DNA of 64,000 bases from Streptomyces polyasparticus (GCF_014493765.1 NZ_JACTVJ010000001.1:1-64000); one strand, 5' to 3'; counted from the stretch's first letter, positions 39,833 to 48,844 are shown. A program made the numbers and translations. The notes: generated from the letters alone by a model not told the origin.

Positions 39833-41080
39833 GTGAACACAGTGAACATCCGGACCGGAATCCGATCCGCCGGCAGGGGGCTGCCCGTCCTGGGCCTCGC
39901 CATCGCGGAGCTCGTCCTCTTCTGCCTCTTCGTGACGGCGGTGGCGCTGCTCGGCGTCGGCCTCGGCGTGCTGCTCGTCCCCGCGCTCGCCGTGGCCGTA
40001 CGGGCGGTCGTGAACACCTCCCGCAGGACGGCCGCCCGTTGGTCGGGCGTCGCCCTTCCCGAGCCGTACCTGCCGCCGCCCGCCGCCGAACCGGGCCTCA
40101 AGGGCCAGTGGCAGCGCACGCACTGGGTCCTCACCGACCCGGCCACCTGGCGCGACCTCGCCTGGATGCTGGTCAACCCGGTGGCCGGCGTGGTGCTCGC
40201 GCTGCTGCCGTTCGCCCTCGTCGTCGGCGGCCTCGGCGGCGTCCTGATGCCCGCGGTCTATCAGCCGATCGCCGACGCGGGTGAGAACTACTACCTGTGG
40301 GTGGAGATCAGCGACATGACCTCCGCCTGGTACGCCGCCGCCCTCGGCCTGATCACCCTGTTCGCCGGCCTCGCCGTCGGACCCGCGGCCCTGCGCGCCC
40401 ACGCCGCCCTGGCCCGGACGCTGCTCGCGCCCACCGCCGCCGCCCGGCGCGTACGGCATCTGACCGACACCCGCAGCGACGCCGTGAACAGCTCGGCCGC
40501 CGAACTGCGCCGTATCGAAAGGGATCTGCACGACGGAGCGCAGGCCCGCCTGGTCGCCCTCGGCATGAACCTGGGCGTCGCCGAGCAGCTGCTCGCCAAG
40601 GACCCCGAGGCCGTCCGCGCCATCCTCGCCGACACCCGCAAGGCCTCCGCCGCCGCGCTGACCGAGCTGCGCGACCTCGTCCGCGGCATCCACCCGCCGG
40701 TCCTCGCCGACCGCGGTCTCGCGGACGCGGTGCGCGCCCTGGCGATGGACTGCCCGCTCGACGTCACCGTGCAGGCCGATCTGCCCGGCCGCGCGGAGGC
40801 CCCCGTGGAGTCCGCGATGTACTTCGCGGTCGCCGAGGCCCTCACCAACGCCGCCAAGCACGCCTCGGCGGACAGCGTGAGCATCGACCTCTGGTACGAG
40901 GGCGGCGCGCTGCGCGGCCAGGTCATCGACGACGGCGAGGGCGGCGCCGACCCCTCGCGCGGCACCGGCCTGCGAGGGATCGAGCGCCGGCTCGCCGCCT
41001 TCGACGGAATACTCGCCGTGAACAGCAAGTCCGGTACGGGAACCACCCTGACCATGGAGCTGCCGTGCGCGTTGTCCTAG
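39833..41080 (+). CDS. Sensor histidine kinase, NarL-type partner
   Basis: 415 residues from GTG 39833 (AGGGG about 12 bases upstream; another GTG three codons on is possible). Four hydrophobic segments in the first ~190 residues (LGLAIAELVLFCLFVTAVALLGVGLGV and others) form a sensor region, followed by a HisKA_3 phospho-acceptor block with ERDLHDGAQARLVALGMNLG, where the His is the autophosphorylation site. The ATPase domain has EALTNAAKHASA, DDGEGGAD and GTGLRGIERRLAAFDG. It overlaps the response regulator by 16 bases. Ordinary two-component system; the signal is unknown. Confidence 0.92.
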   Translation: MNTVNIRTGIRSAGRGLPVLGLAIAELVLFCLFVTAVALLGVGLGVLLVPALAVAVRAVVNTSRRTAARWSGVALPEPYLPPPAAEPGLKGQWQRTHWVLTDPATWRDLAWMLVNPVAGVVLALLPFALVVGGLGGVLMPAVYQPIADAGENYYLWVEISDMTSAWYAAALGLITLFAGLAVGPAALRAHAALARTLLAPTAAARRVRHLTDTRSDAVNSSAAELRRIERDLHDGAQARLVALGMNLGVAEQLLAKDPEAVRAILADTRKASAAALTELRDLVRGIHPPVLADRGLADAVRALAMDCPLDVTVQADLPGRAEAPVESAMYFAVAEALTNAAKHASADSVSIDLWYEGGALRGQVIDDGEGGADPSRGTGLRGIERRLAAFDGILAVNSKSGTGTTLTMELPCALS

Positions 41081-41709
41081 CCGAAGACCTGTTCCTGCTG
41101 CGGGACGGCCTGGTCCGCCTCCTCGAGTCGTACGACTTCGAGGTGGTGGCCGCCGTCGACAACGGGCCGGGACTGCTCAAGGCCCTGCTCGACCACAGGC
41201 CGGACGTCGCCGTCGTCGACGTCCGGCTTCCGCCGACGTTCACGGACGAAGGCCTGCAGGCCGCGCTGGAGGCCCGCCGCCAGGTGCCCGGTCTGCCGGT
41301 CCTCGTCCTCTCCCAGTACGTGGAGCAGCTCTACGCCCGTGAGCTCCTGGCCGACGGCAGCGGAGGCATCGGCTATCTGCTCAAGGACCGGGTGTTCGAC
41401 CCGGACGGCTTCGTGGACGCGGTCCGCCGCGTCGCCGCCGGCGGCACCGCGATGGACCCCGACGTCGTGGCCAAGCTCTTCGCCAAGGGGGCCCACCGCG
41501 ACGGCCCGCTCGCCCGCCTCACCCCGCGCGAACGCGAGGTCCTGTCCTTGATGGCCGAAGGCCGCTCCAATGCCGCGATCGCCCAGAGCCTGGTGATCAC
41601 CGAACGCGCCGTCATCAAGCACACGTCGAACATCTTCACCAAGCTCGACCTGCCGGTCTCGGACGCGGACAACCGCCGGGTGCTGGCAGTGCTCGCTTAC
41701 ATCGGGTGA
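41065..41709 (+). CDS. NarL/LuxR-family response regulator
   Basis: 214 residues from GTG 41065, inside the end of the kinase gene. Receiver domain: VVLAEDLFLLRDG with the acidic pocket, VAVVDVRLPP with the phosphorylated Asp near 52, VLVLSQY, and LLKDRV with the conserved Lys. The output domain is a LuxR helix-turn-helix: RLTPREREVLSLMAEGRSNAAIAQSLVITERAVIKHTSNIFTKLDL. It is the partner of the upstream kinase; targets are not visible. Confidence 0.93.
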   Translation: MRVVLAEDLFLLRDGLVRLLESYDFEVVAAVDNGPGLLKALLDHRPDVAVVDVRLPPTFTDEGLQAALEARRQVPGLPVLVLSQYVEQLYARELLADGSGGIGYLLKDRVFDPDGFVDAVRRVAAGGTAMDPDVVAKLFAKGAHRDGPLARLTPREREVLSLMAEGRSNAAIAQSLVITERAVIKHTSNIFTKLDLPVSDADNRRVLAVLAYIG

Positions 41710-41822
41710 GGGCAAGGCCGGCGGACAGTTCCCGGCGAGCTGCGGCGTGATGCCTGCGCGCTTTCCGTACGGCGGCATGGGCCGCTGTTGCGGTTCTGTG
41801 TCGCGGGCGGGGAAAGAGTGGC

Positions 41823-41838
41823 GTTGAACCGTTTCAAC
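41823..41838. promoter_or_regulatory. LacI-type operator palindrome
   Basis: GTTGAACCGTTTCAAC has 6-bp perfect arms (GTTGAA/TTCAAC) around a central CG, the form of LacI/GalR operators. It lies about 95 bp before the DUF6250-like gene and suggests repression until a sugar inducer is present. No LacI-family gene is in this window. Confidence 0.6.
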
Positions 41839-41933
41839 GGGCACTGTGGGCGGCGATCCGTCGCCCGACTCCCGGACCGTACACGGAAGTTGTGGTGCGC
41901 CGCGCACTGCCCGCCCCCGGAAGGAACCCGATC

Positions 41934-42635
41934 ATGAGCACCTCCCGCCGTGCCTTCGCCGCCCTCGCCGCCGGGGTCGCCCTGGCCGCGCTCGATCCGG
42001 CCGGGGCCGCGGCCGGTTCCCGGCGCGGGCGCAGGCTGCTGGCCAGGGACGGGTTCCGGCACGGGCTCGGGCAGTGGGCCGTCGAGCTGGAGGCCGGGGG
42101 CACCGTCACCGCGACGGGCGGTGTGCTCGAGGTCGACACACCGGCCGGTGCCACGATCTGGTTCAAGCGGAAGCTGCCCGCCTCCTACGAGATCACCTAC
42201 ACCGCCACCCCGGTGTCGGCCGGCGGTGCCAACGACCGTGTCTCCGACCTCAACAACTTCTGGAACGCCTCCGACGTCCGCTCGCCCCACGACCTCTTCG
42301 CCACCCCCCGTACCGGCGCCTTCGCCGACTGCGACTTCCTGAAGATGTACTACGCGGGCTTCGGCGCCAACTACAACACCACCACCCGCCTGCGCCGCTA
42401 CGTGGGCGAACCCGGCGTGCGGCCCCTCCTCTTCGACTACACCGCACCCCTGCTCACCCCCAACGCTCCCCACCACGTCCGCCTGGTCTCCGACGGCCCC
42501 CGCCAGGAGTGGTGGCTGGGCGGCGTCCGGATATTCGCCTACGAGGATCCGGCTCCCTACCTCGGCGGCCACTTCGCCTTCCGCACCACCTGGAGCCACT
42601 TCGCCTTCCGCGACTTCGAGGTGCGCGGGCTCTGA
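41934..42635 (+). CDS. Tat-exported DUF6250-like protein
   Basis: 233 residues from ATG 41934. The N-terminus has a twin-arginine signal, STSRRAFAALAAGVALAALDPAGAAAG. The mature part is a beta-sandwich-like sequence: DGFRHGLGQWAVELEAGGTV, FKRKLPASYEITY, DLNNFWNASD, MYYAGFGANYNTTTRLRRY, and ending HFAFRTTWSHFAFRDFEVRGL. This matches my memory of DUF6250, found in secreted polysaccharide-degrading proteins (rhamnogalacturonan or pectin lyase contexts). A LacI-type operator upstream supports a role in sugar use. No catalytic residues can be named. Confidence 0.7.
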   Translation: MSTSRRAFAALAAGVALAALDPAGAAAGSRRGRRLLARDGFRHGLGQWAVELEAGGTVTATGGVLEVDTPAGATIWFKRKLPASYEITYTATPVSAGGANDRVSDLNNFWNASDVRSPHDLFATPRTGAFADCDFLKMYYAGFGANYNTTTRLRRYVGEPGVRPLLFDYTAPLLTPNAPHHVRLVSDGPRQEWWLGGVRIFAYEDPAPYLGGHFAFRTTWSHFAFRDFEVRGL

Positions 42636-42692
42636 TCGGAGAGTTGGCGTGTCCGGCCGTGCAGGCACGGCACGGCCGAACACGCCCCGGGG

Positions 42693-43859
42693 TCAGGCGA
42701 GGAGGGTGACGGCCTCCGCGAAGTCGGCGTGCGCGGGCTCGAAGGTCCGCGCGGCGACGAGGAACATCGCGCGGTCCGTCAAGGCCCGCGCGAGCCGCGC
42801 GGGGTCGTCGGGCAGGCGGCGGGCGAGCGCCACGCCTTCGTCGAAGTACGGCTTGAACCGCTCCTCGAAACGGTGGGGACGGCCGCCGTCGCGCAGGGCC
42901 GCACGGATGCTGATTCTGCGCTGTACATCGGCCAGTTCGGGCAGCCGGCCCGCCTCGCGCAGCCCCGCCGCCTGCGCTTCGAGCTCGGGCAGAGTGCCGA
43001 GAAAGGCCTCTCGTGTATCAGCCGACCACTGACGGTCGGCGCCGAAGGGCGGCATCGGGGACTCGGCGGTCGCCGCCGGTTCGTCGGCCCGTCCCGACAG
43101 GGCGAACAGGGTGACCCACCACGCGAGAATGCAGCTCCAGTTCTTCGGCTCGCCCGTCGTCGCCAGCTCCTCCAGGACGGTCAGGGCCTCCCGCCGGAGG
43201 GCCGCGGCGTCCGCACCGTGCCCGGCGGCCTCGCGCATCCGGGACAGATGGACCAGCTCCCAGGTGAGGATGGCCGGCGACTTGTCCTGCTCGGCGGCCT
43301 TGCGCCGGGTCTCGTCGAGGAGTTCACCGAAGACGGCAGATGCCTTGTCGTGCAGGCCCGCGCCCTCCAGGTTCGCCGCCCACTCGACCATGTGCCAGAA
43401 GGAATGCTCCGGCTGGCCGTTCCGTACCGCCTTCTCGTTGAGCTCCGCGGCCTCCCGGAAGCGGCCCTCCTCCGCCAGGATGTTCGCCAGCCTCCCGTTC
43501 CACCCGGCCTCGGCCATTTCCTTGCAGACCGTACGTCCCTCTGCTCGGCGTCCGAGGGCGAACAGGGCCCGCTGATAGGCGTCCAGCGCCCTGCACAGCC
43601 TTTCCGTACGGCTCGGCTCCCCGGCCTCGATCCTCCGCGCGGCCCCGACGGCCTCGGCGCGCAGCGCCACGTCCACCTTCGGGTCCCGGGTGTGATAGCT
43701 CAGCGTGAGAAGCGCGTCGACCAGCTTCGGCAGATACGCCTTCGGGCTCACCTCCGCCAAGACCCGGTACGCGGTGACCAGTTGGAGCTCGCTCAGCCGT
43801 CCGGACCCCAGCAGCAGCACGCGAGCCCGCAGCACCGCGTCGTGATCGATTTTCCCCAT
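42693..43859 (-). CDS. Helical-repeat (TPR-like) protein, unknown
   Basis: 388 residues from ATG 43859. The sequence is a series of paired helices with TPR-like spacing: ALDAYQRALFALGRRAEGRTVCKEMAEAGW, LANILAEEGRFREAAELNEKAVRNG, WAANLEGAGLHDKASAVFGELLDETRRKAAE, and ARLARALTDRAMFLVAARTFEPAHADFAEAVTLLA. No signal peptide, membrane segment or enzyme motif. Such proteins scaffold others. It stands alone between the DUF6250-like gene and the TetR gene, both with clear gaps, so the role cannot be inferred from context. Confidence 0.75.
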   Translation of the reverse strand: MGKIDHDAVLRARVLLLGSGRLSELQLVTAYRVLAEVSPKAYLPKLVDALLTLSYHTRDPKVDVALRAEAVGAARRIEAGEPSRTERLCRALDAYQRALFALGRRAEGRTVCKEMAEAGWNGRLANILAEEGRFREAAELNEKAVRNGQPEHSFWHMVEWAANLEGAGLHDKASAVFGELLDETRRKAAEQDKSPAILTWELVHLSRMREAAGHGADAAALRREALTVLEELATTGEPKNWSCILAWWVTLFALSGRADEPAATAESPMPPFGADRQWSADTREAFLGTLPELEAQAAGLREAGRLPELADVQRRISIRAALRDGGRPHRFEERFKPYFDEGVALARRLPDDPARLARALTDRAMFLVAARTFEPAHADFAEAVTLLA

Positions 43860-44042
43860 GTGCCCCCTGTCTCCGGTGAGAAGTACGAGGGAGATTCTGG
43901 GACGCGGGGAGCGGACCGGACAAGGCTCGCGAACTGTGCGTTCCGTCCTACGAAAAACGCCGCTGACCTGCCATGATGGACATGCGTTCACGCTTGTTCC
44001 GGTCCAGTTGGCTCCGTTGCGCCGGCTCGAGTCGGTGCCGGC

Positions 44043-44669
44043 CTAATCCGGTTCGGGCGCCGGCCACTGCGGCAGCAGCTCCTCGATGGTGTCGAGAGTG
44101 CGGCGCAGTTGGCGTACCAGGAGCTCCCGTACCGTCTCGCGGTCGGGCTCCGCGCGGTCGAGCCAGTCGAGAGTCACCCCCTCCACGCCGCTGAGCCAGC
44201 CGACCAGCGCGAGCCGGGCCAGCGGCGGTATGTCCCGCCGCTGGTAGGCCCCTTCGGCGATCGTGGCGATGAGCTCCTCGCGTACGGCATGGCGGATCGC
44301 GAAGACCTCGGTGTCGAATCCCACGCCGCCCGTGACGATCGCGCGGTACGCCGCGCGGTGCTCCTTGGCGAAGCGCAGATAGCCGTCGACCGTGCGGTGG
44401 ACGCGGATCGTGCGCGGCAGATCCTGCGCGCTGCCCGCGCGGGCGACGAGTGCCGCGGCGGAGTCCTCGACGATGGCCAGGTAGTAGCCGCGCTTGGACT
44501 TGAAGTAGTAGTAGAACAGTCCCTTCGCGACCCCCGCGCGCTGGGCGATGTCGTCCATCGACAGCGCGTCGTACGAGGTGTCGGCGAACAACTTCCGTCC
44601 GATGGCGATGAGTTCGGCGCGGCGTGCCTGGGAACGCCCGGTGCTGCCGCGCTGTTGACTATTATTCAA
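44043..44669 (-). CDS. TetR-family repressor
   Basis: 208 residues if it starts at TTG 44669; no ATG or GTG occurs close before the helix-turn-helix, so the start is uncertain. The DNA-binding domain reads ELIAIGRKLFADTSYDALSMDDIAQRAGVAKGLFYYYFKSKRGYYLAIVED, a canonical TetR N-terminus. The rest is a ligand-binding helical domain. It is divergent from the DUF6230/DUF6114/membrane protein operon, and a palindrome lies across its start, repeated in perfect form at 48901-48917. It probably represses its own gene and both flanking sets. Confidence 0.88.
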   Translation of the reverse strand: MNNSQQRGSTGRSQARRAELIAIGRKLFADTSYDALSMDDIAQRAGVAKGLFYYYFKSKRGYYLAIVEDSAAALVARAGSAQDLPRTIRVHRTVDGYLRFAKEHRAAYRAIVTGGVGFDTEVFAIRHAVREELIATIAEGAYQRRDIPPLARLALVGWLSGVEGVTLDWLDRAEPDRETVRELLVRQLRRTLDTIEELLPQWPAPEPD

Positions 44670-44670
44670 A
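44654..44670. promoter_or_regulatory. Probable TetR operator (imperfect palindrome)
   Basis: GTTGACTATTATTCAAA overlaps the start of the TetR gene. TTGACTA and TATTCAA are inverted arms with one mismatch, and it differs at only a few positions from the perfect 17-mer at 48901-48917. Two such sites around one regulator gene are best explained as its binding sites. Confidence 0.65.
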
Positions 44671-44839
44671 TTGCGCCCTAGTCTCCAACTGCCCGCGGAA
44701 TGCCCGTAGTACGGCGCGCAGTATCGCGCACCGCGCCGAGCTGCGTCGATGTTCCGCGAGAGAACGGGCCGCATGCGGCGCGCTCCCGCATCCGGCCACG
44801 CACCCCCCTTACGCACGTGGACGACGTACGGGAGGCACC

Positions 44840-45454
44840 GTGAGCTCACAGCAGCGGCCCACCCCAGTGGGCAGAACCAACTGGAAGAAGACCGCGGTCG
44901 TCGCCCTGCCGGCGGTGCTCTGCGTCGGTCTGATGGCCTCGGTGATGGCCCAGGGCGCCCTGGCCGCGTCCTTCGCCGTCTCGGGAACGAGTTTCCAGGT
45001 CTCGTCGGGCAAGCTCTCCAGCGAGGGACTCGCCTCGTATGTGCAGGTGGACCGCTCGGTCGACGGCAAGGGCCATCCCGTGGCCCTGCTCGGCATCGGC
45101 GATGCCACGCTCTCCGACATCTGCCAGGCCGCGGAGGTGAAGACCCCCATCGGCACCGTGGTGTTCAAGCTGACGGCGGGCGGCGAGGCCGGGAACGTCA
45201 CGGCGAGCAACCTCGTCATCGACGGAGAGGACCTCGTCGGCGACGCGCGCTTCGGTACGGCGCAGATCGGCCGGGACGCCTCCACCCTCGACAGCGTGGA
45301 GGGGGTCAAGGGCGAGGCCGGCAAGTTCGGTCTGCAGGCCGGGGACATCGAGGTGTCCGGTGTGAAGTCCAACGCGTGGTCCGCGACGGGTGGCAACTTC
45401 CGGCTCAAGGGCATGCGCGTGGACGTCAGCCTGGACGGCGACAAGTGCTTCTGA
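44840..45454 (+). CDS. DUF6230-like secreted or anchored protein
   Basis: 204 residues from GTG 44840, with GGGAGG 5 bases upstream. After a charged start there is one hydrophobic stretch (TAVVALPAVLCVGLMASVMAQGALAAS), a signal peptide or anchor. The mature part is rich in beta-strand residues (FAVSGTSFQVSSGKLSSEGLASYVQVDRSVDG, GTVVFKLTAGGEAGNVTASNLVIDGEDL). It matches my memory of DUF6230, sometimes annotated as cholesterol-esterase-like; no catalytic triad is visible, so I would not call it an esterase. First gene of a three-gene operon divergent from TetR. Confidence 0.75.
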   Translation: MSSQQRPTPVGRTNWKKTAVVALPAVLCVGLMASVMAQGALAASFAVSGTSFQVSSGKLSSEGLASYVQVDRSVDGKGHPVALLGIGDATLSDICQAAEVKTPIGTVVFKLTAGGEAGNVTASNLVIDGEDLVGDARFGTAQIGRDASTLDSVEGVKGEAGKFGLQAGDIEVSGVKSNAWSATGGNFRLKGMRVDVSLDGDKCF

Positions 45455-46452
45455 ACCGCCACGGCGACGACGGACACGTCGGCGGTGGTGGCGGAGGAGG
45501 CGGCGCAGGCAGCGACGGCGGCGGAGGGTGGCTCGACCGCCGGCTGCCGGGGCCCGAGGCGCGCCGGGTCCTGCGCCGCTGGCGCCGCACCCGGCCGTTC
45601 TGGGGCGGACTGCTCCTGATCCTCGGCGGCGTCGAGCTGCTCCTCGTACCGCTGTCGCCGCTCACCGTCCTGGTCAGCCTCGGGCTCGGCGGTATCGCGG
45701 CGATCGGCATCGGGCTCGCGTTGATCGTGGCCGGGCTCTTCCTGTGGCTGCTGCCGCACACACGGCACTACGTGAGCATCAACGCCCTGATCCTGTCGGT
45801 GCTTTCGTTCGCCGCGACCAACCTCGGCGGCTTCCTCGTCGGCATGCTCCTGGGCATCGCGGGCAGCGCCATGGGCTTCGGCTGGACCCCGGTCGACCCG
45901 GACGCCAAGGAGAAGGCGAAGCGCGCGCGGATACGGGACGGGCAGGGCACGCGCACCCTCGGGCTGCTGCTCCCGGTGGTGCTCGTCGGCGCGGTCCACG
46001 GCCCCGGGGTCGGCCGGGCCCTGGCCGCACCGGCTGAGGACATCGTGGCGGCCCGCACGCCTCCGACGGTCACGACCTCCCTCTTCGCCCCGCAGGGCTT
46101 CCTGTTCGCAGGGGTCGAGGAACTGCCCACCGCAGACGGACCGTTGAAGGTCATGGTGCTCCGTATGAAGGCGGCCTCGCTCGACGACTACCGGCTGCGG
46201 ACGCGAGACGGGCGCGACGAACTGGGGCTCGGGGCCGACACCTTGGAGCTGTCCGGTGATGTCACGCTCTACCTCACCAAGTTCAGCGGCTGCCTCGAAG
46301 GCCTGCTCTGTCTGACCTTCACGCCGGACGGCCTGCCCGTGCCGCCCGTCGTGCCGCCGTTCGTCTTCATGACCCAGGTGGAGGCCGAACAGGCCCTGGT
46401 CACCTCGGACGTGATCGTGGCCGACGGACTCACCCTGGAGGCGGCGCCATGA
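45445..46452 (+). CDS. DUF6114-like membrane protein
   Basis: 335 residues from GTG 45445, overlapping the previous stop by 10 bases. After a Gly-rich N-terminal tail (GGGGGGGGAG) come a basic RRWRRTRPFW segment and four membrane segments in DUF6114 style (LLLILGGVELLLVPLSPL, GIAAIGIGLALIVAGLFLWLLP, NALILSVLSFAATNLGGFLVGMLLGIAGSAMGFG). The C-terminal half, after an Ala/Pro stretch, is outside the bilayer and carries a two-Cys beta-rich domain (KFSGCLEGLLCLTF). Pairing with DUF6230 and a TetR gene is recurrent in Streptomyces. Function unknown. Confidence 0.75.
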   Translation: MLLNRHGDDGHVGGGGGGGGAGSDGGGGWLDRRLPGPEARRVLRRWRRTRPFWGGLLLILGGVELLLVPLSPLTVLVSLGLGGIAAIGIGLALIVAGLFLWLLPHTRHYVSINALILSVLSFAATNLGGFLVGMLLGIAGSAMGFGWTPVDPDAKEKAKRARIRDGQGTRTLGLLLPVVLVGAVHGPGVGRALAAPAEDIVAARTPPTVTTSLFAPQGFLFAGVEELPTADGPLKVMVLRMKAASLDDYRLRTRDGRDELGLGADTLELSGDVTLYLTKFSGCLEGLLCLTFTPDGLPVPPVVPPFVFMTQVEAEQALVTSDVIVADGLTLEAAP

Positions 46453-47384
46453 TCCAGATCCAGGCCGCGCTGTTCTGGGCCTACGCGATCGGGGCCACGT
46501 TCGCCGTCGCCGCCGGACGCCAGCTCCAGATCTGGGAGCGGCTGAGCGTCGGCGAGGGCCCCCGCACCCGCAGCCGGGTCGCCAATCCGTATCTGACCCT
46601 GACGATGCTCTTCGCGACGGTACTGCTCGTGCCGACCGGCCTGTTCCTGCTCTGGCAGAACCCGTCCTGGGCGACCATGCAGGTCGCGGACGGCCACCGG
46701 GGGATCTGGGCCGGGTTCGTCCTCTTCTATGCGGGCGGCATCCCCGTCGCCACGCTGCTCGGGTTCACCGCGGCCCAGGCCCTCGTGCTCATGGGCGCGG
46801 GCTACTGGGCGTATCTGCAGTGCGTGGGCGGGTACTTCCTGCTGTTCGGGACGCTGATCCACGGCTGGGACGGCGAAGGCTACGCCCGCTTCTTCTCCAC
46901 CGGCGCACGGGACTTCGCCGACTGGCCCGAGGACAGCATCGTCAACAACATCCTGGACTTCCTGACGTCGGGCACCTTCCTGGCGCTGCTCCTGCTCGGG
47001 GCCGCCGTGATCGGCACGATGCTGGTCACCGAGATCGCCTGGCTGTTGGAGGGGTGGGACCTGCCCGGCGGCGACGAGGACCGCAAGGTGCCCCGTATCG
47101 TCGCGATCGCCATCGCTGCCGCGGGCGTGTACGGACTGCCGTTCTTCGGCGCGCTGGTGGCAAGTGGCCTGATGCGGCTGCTCGGAGCGGTCTTCGGACT
47201 GCTCCTGTTCGCGGTGCTCGCGGGGGTGGTGCTCCTTCACCGCAGCTCGCCGGTGCGCTGGCTGTACGGCCTCGTGGGGATCCCGGAGCGGCACTGGCGG
47301 GCCTCGATGGACGTGACGGGGGTGGGGGAGGGCGTGGTGGGGGAGGGCGTGGTGGGGGAGCGCGGGATCGGGGAGCGCGACTGA
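46449..47384 (+). CDS. Polytopic membrane protein, unknown
   Basis: 311 residues, ATG overlapping the previous stop by 4 bases. About seven hydrophobic segments (AALFWAYAIGATFAVAAG, LTMLFATVLLVPTGLFLLW, IWAGFVLFYAGGIPVATLLGF, and others). A conserved-looking loop, GWDGEGYARFFSTGARDFADWPEDSIVNN, lies between them. The C-terminal tail is a low-complexity repeat GEGVVGEGVVGERG. No family recognised. Third gene of the DUF6230/DUF6114 operon, so likely part of the same envelope function. Confidence 0.75.
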   Translation: MIQIQAALFWAYAIGATFAVAAGRQLQIWERLSVGEGPRTRSRVANPYLTLTMLFATVLLVPTGLFLLWQNPSWATMQVADGHRGIWAGFVLFYAGGIPVATLLGFTAAQALVLMGAGYWAYLQCVGGYFLLFGTLIHGWDGEGYARFFSTGARDFADWPEDSIVNNILDFLTSGTFLALLLLGAAVIGTMLVTEIAWLLEGWDLPGGDEDRKVPRIVAIAIAAAGVYGLPFFGALVASGLMRLLGAVFGLLLFAVLAGVVLLHRSSPVRWLYGLVGIPERHWRASMDVTGVGEGVVGEGVVGERGIGERD

Positions 47385-47413
47385 GGGCCGCGCTCCCCGT
47401 GCCTCCACGCCGT

Positions 47414-48610
47414 CTACCCCGCGGAGTCCTGGAACGCCGGCAGGGCGAAGATCCGGGTCTTGTCCTCGTCCGACATCAGCTCGACCAGGGGGAGGACCAC
47501 ATCCCACAGGTCCTGCTTGTCCACCTCGCGGGCGAGCGCGTCGAGTTCGGGGTCGGTGAGCGCGCCCGCGGCGTCCGCCACGACCTTGCGGGACTCCTCG
47601 GGAAGCAGCTGCGCCAGCGGCAGGAACTCCGCCCACAGCCCCGTGCCGACCACGGCCCGTACGACCCCGGTGAGCACCTCGGCGCTGCGCAGCGAGGGCA
47701 GCACGGCGACCGCCCGCAGCTCGTCCGCGGGCAGCAGTGCCACCAGCGGGAGCAGTGACTCCCACAGACCCTGCTCGGCGGTCACGGTGACCAGTGAGTC
47801 GAGCCGCTCCGGCGGCTGTGCGGCCGCGAGCGAGGCGATACGGGCCCGCTCCTCGCCGGTCACCATGCCGGCCACCGCGAGCGCCTCGGGCCACAGCCCG
47901 TCGGCGGCCGAGGCGATGACCGACTCGAGCCGCTGCCCGCCCATCAACTCGATGATGCGGCTGAGCTGTTCGGGCCGGTCGATGGCGTATCCCGTACGGA
48001 GCACGGTCGCGTCGGGGACGTGCGGCAGGATCCGGCTGAGCGCCGAGTCCCGCAGATGCCCGACGAAGCGGCCCATGGTGAGGTAGTCGCCCTCTTCCGC
48101 GAGCCGTACGGCGATCCGCACGGTGAGGTTCTCGTCGAGCCGGTCCACGATCTGCGGGATGCGGCGCGGGTCGAGGTGCGCACAGGACTCGGCCGTGAAC
48201 GCGACCGGCAGCTTCTCGATGATGTCGGCCGCGCGCCCCGCCTCCAGGCGGCCCGCGACGGCGGCCGCGAGCCGCGGTCCGAGCGCCTTCTGCGAGATGG
48301 CGGCGGCCACCCCGGCGGGCACCAGCTTGGTGGCGGCGGCGATCCGGTCCAGCATGTCCGGCACCTGGTCGAACAGGGCGGCGACGGCCTGCTCGCGGAA
48401 GCGCCGTACGTCCTGGAGGGGCAGCGCGGAGAGGAAGCCGATGGCGGCCGGATCCATGTCGAGGAGCGCGGCGATCTTCTCGGTCTCGGCGCGGTTCTGC
48501 AGTACTTCGGCGGCGTGGGGCCGGGGTGCTTCGGTGGCGCTGTGCTGCGGTGCCTCGGTGGCGGCGCTGTGCTGCGGTGCTTCGGTGGCGGCGCTGTGCG
48601 AGGGATCCAT
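47414..48610 (-). CDS. Helical-repeat protein with N-terminal SAATEAPQH repeats
   Basis: 398 residues, ATG 48610 with GGAGG 7 bases upstream. The first ~35 residues are a tandem nonapeptide S-A-A-T-E-A-P-Q-H. The rest is alpha-helical with MgtE-N-like phrases (IIEKLPVAFTAESCAHLDPRRIPQIVDRL, LTVRIAVRLAEEGDYLTMGRFVGHL, VLPSLRSAEVLTGVVRAVVGTG). There is no membrane segment. The function is unknown. It follows the small gene at 48.6 kb by 15 bp and probably shares its promoter, which carries the perfect TetR-type palindrome. Confidence 0.75.
   Translation of the reverse strand: MDPSHSAATEAPQHSAATEAPQHSATEAPRPHAAEVLQNRAETEKIAALLDMDPAAIGFLSALPLQDVRRFREQAVAALFDQVPDMLDRIAAATKLVPAGVAAAISQKALGPRLAAAVAGRLEAGRAADIIEKLPVAFTAESCAHLDPRRIPQIVDRLDENLTVRIAVRLAEEGDYLTMGRFVGHLRDSALSRILPHVPDATVLRTGYAIDRPEQLSRIIELMGGQRLESVIASAADGLWPEALAVAGMVTGEERARIASLAAAQPPERLDSLVTVTAEQGLWESLLPLVALLPADELRAVAVLPSLRSAEVLTGVVRAVVGTGLWAEFLPLAQLLPEESRKVVADAAGALTDPELDALAREVDKQDLWDVVLPLVELMSDEDKTRIFALPAFQDSAG
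48529..48603. repeat. 27-bp tandem repeat, about 2.7 copies
   Basis: Units of the form GCTGTGCTGCGGTGCTTCGG plus GTGGCGG encode S-A-A-T-E-A-P-Q-H at the N-terminus of the preceding gene. Two full copies and a shortened third (lacking one Ala codon) are present. Frame is preserved. Confidence 0.8.
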
Positions 48611-48625
48611 GACATGGCCTCCGGG

Positions 48626-48844
48626 TCAGCGGAACAGGATGCGGCGGACGGGTCCGCGGGCGAGCGCGGGCACCAGCTTGAGCGCGTCCTCGGCGGCCTC
48701 GTTCAGGCCGGCTGCCTGGCGTTCGCGGCGGGAGCGCAGGGCGTCGGCCAGGACGCCGGTCTGTGCGGGCGTCAGCTGCCCGAAGCTCGCCGGAGGGGCA
48801 TCCCTCAACTCCGTACTCAACTGCGCCGTCGTTTCCGTACTCAC
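48626..48844 (-). CDS. Small helical protein, unknown
   Basis: 72 residues from GTG 48844, chosen because GGGAGG precedes it by 5 bases; longer readings lack a site. It reads STETTAQLSTELRDAPPASF, then an amphipathic helical stretch GVLADALRSRRERQAAGLNEAAEDALKLVPALARGP, ending VRRILFR. It lies 15 bp before the helical-repeat gene and about 57 bp after the perfect palindrome, so it is probably controlled by the TetR protein. No family known to me. Confidence 0.6.
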   Translation of the reverse strand: MSTETTAQLSTELRDAPPASFGQLTPAQTGVLADALRSRRERQAAGLNEAAEDALKLVPALARGPVRRILFR

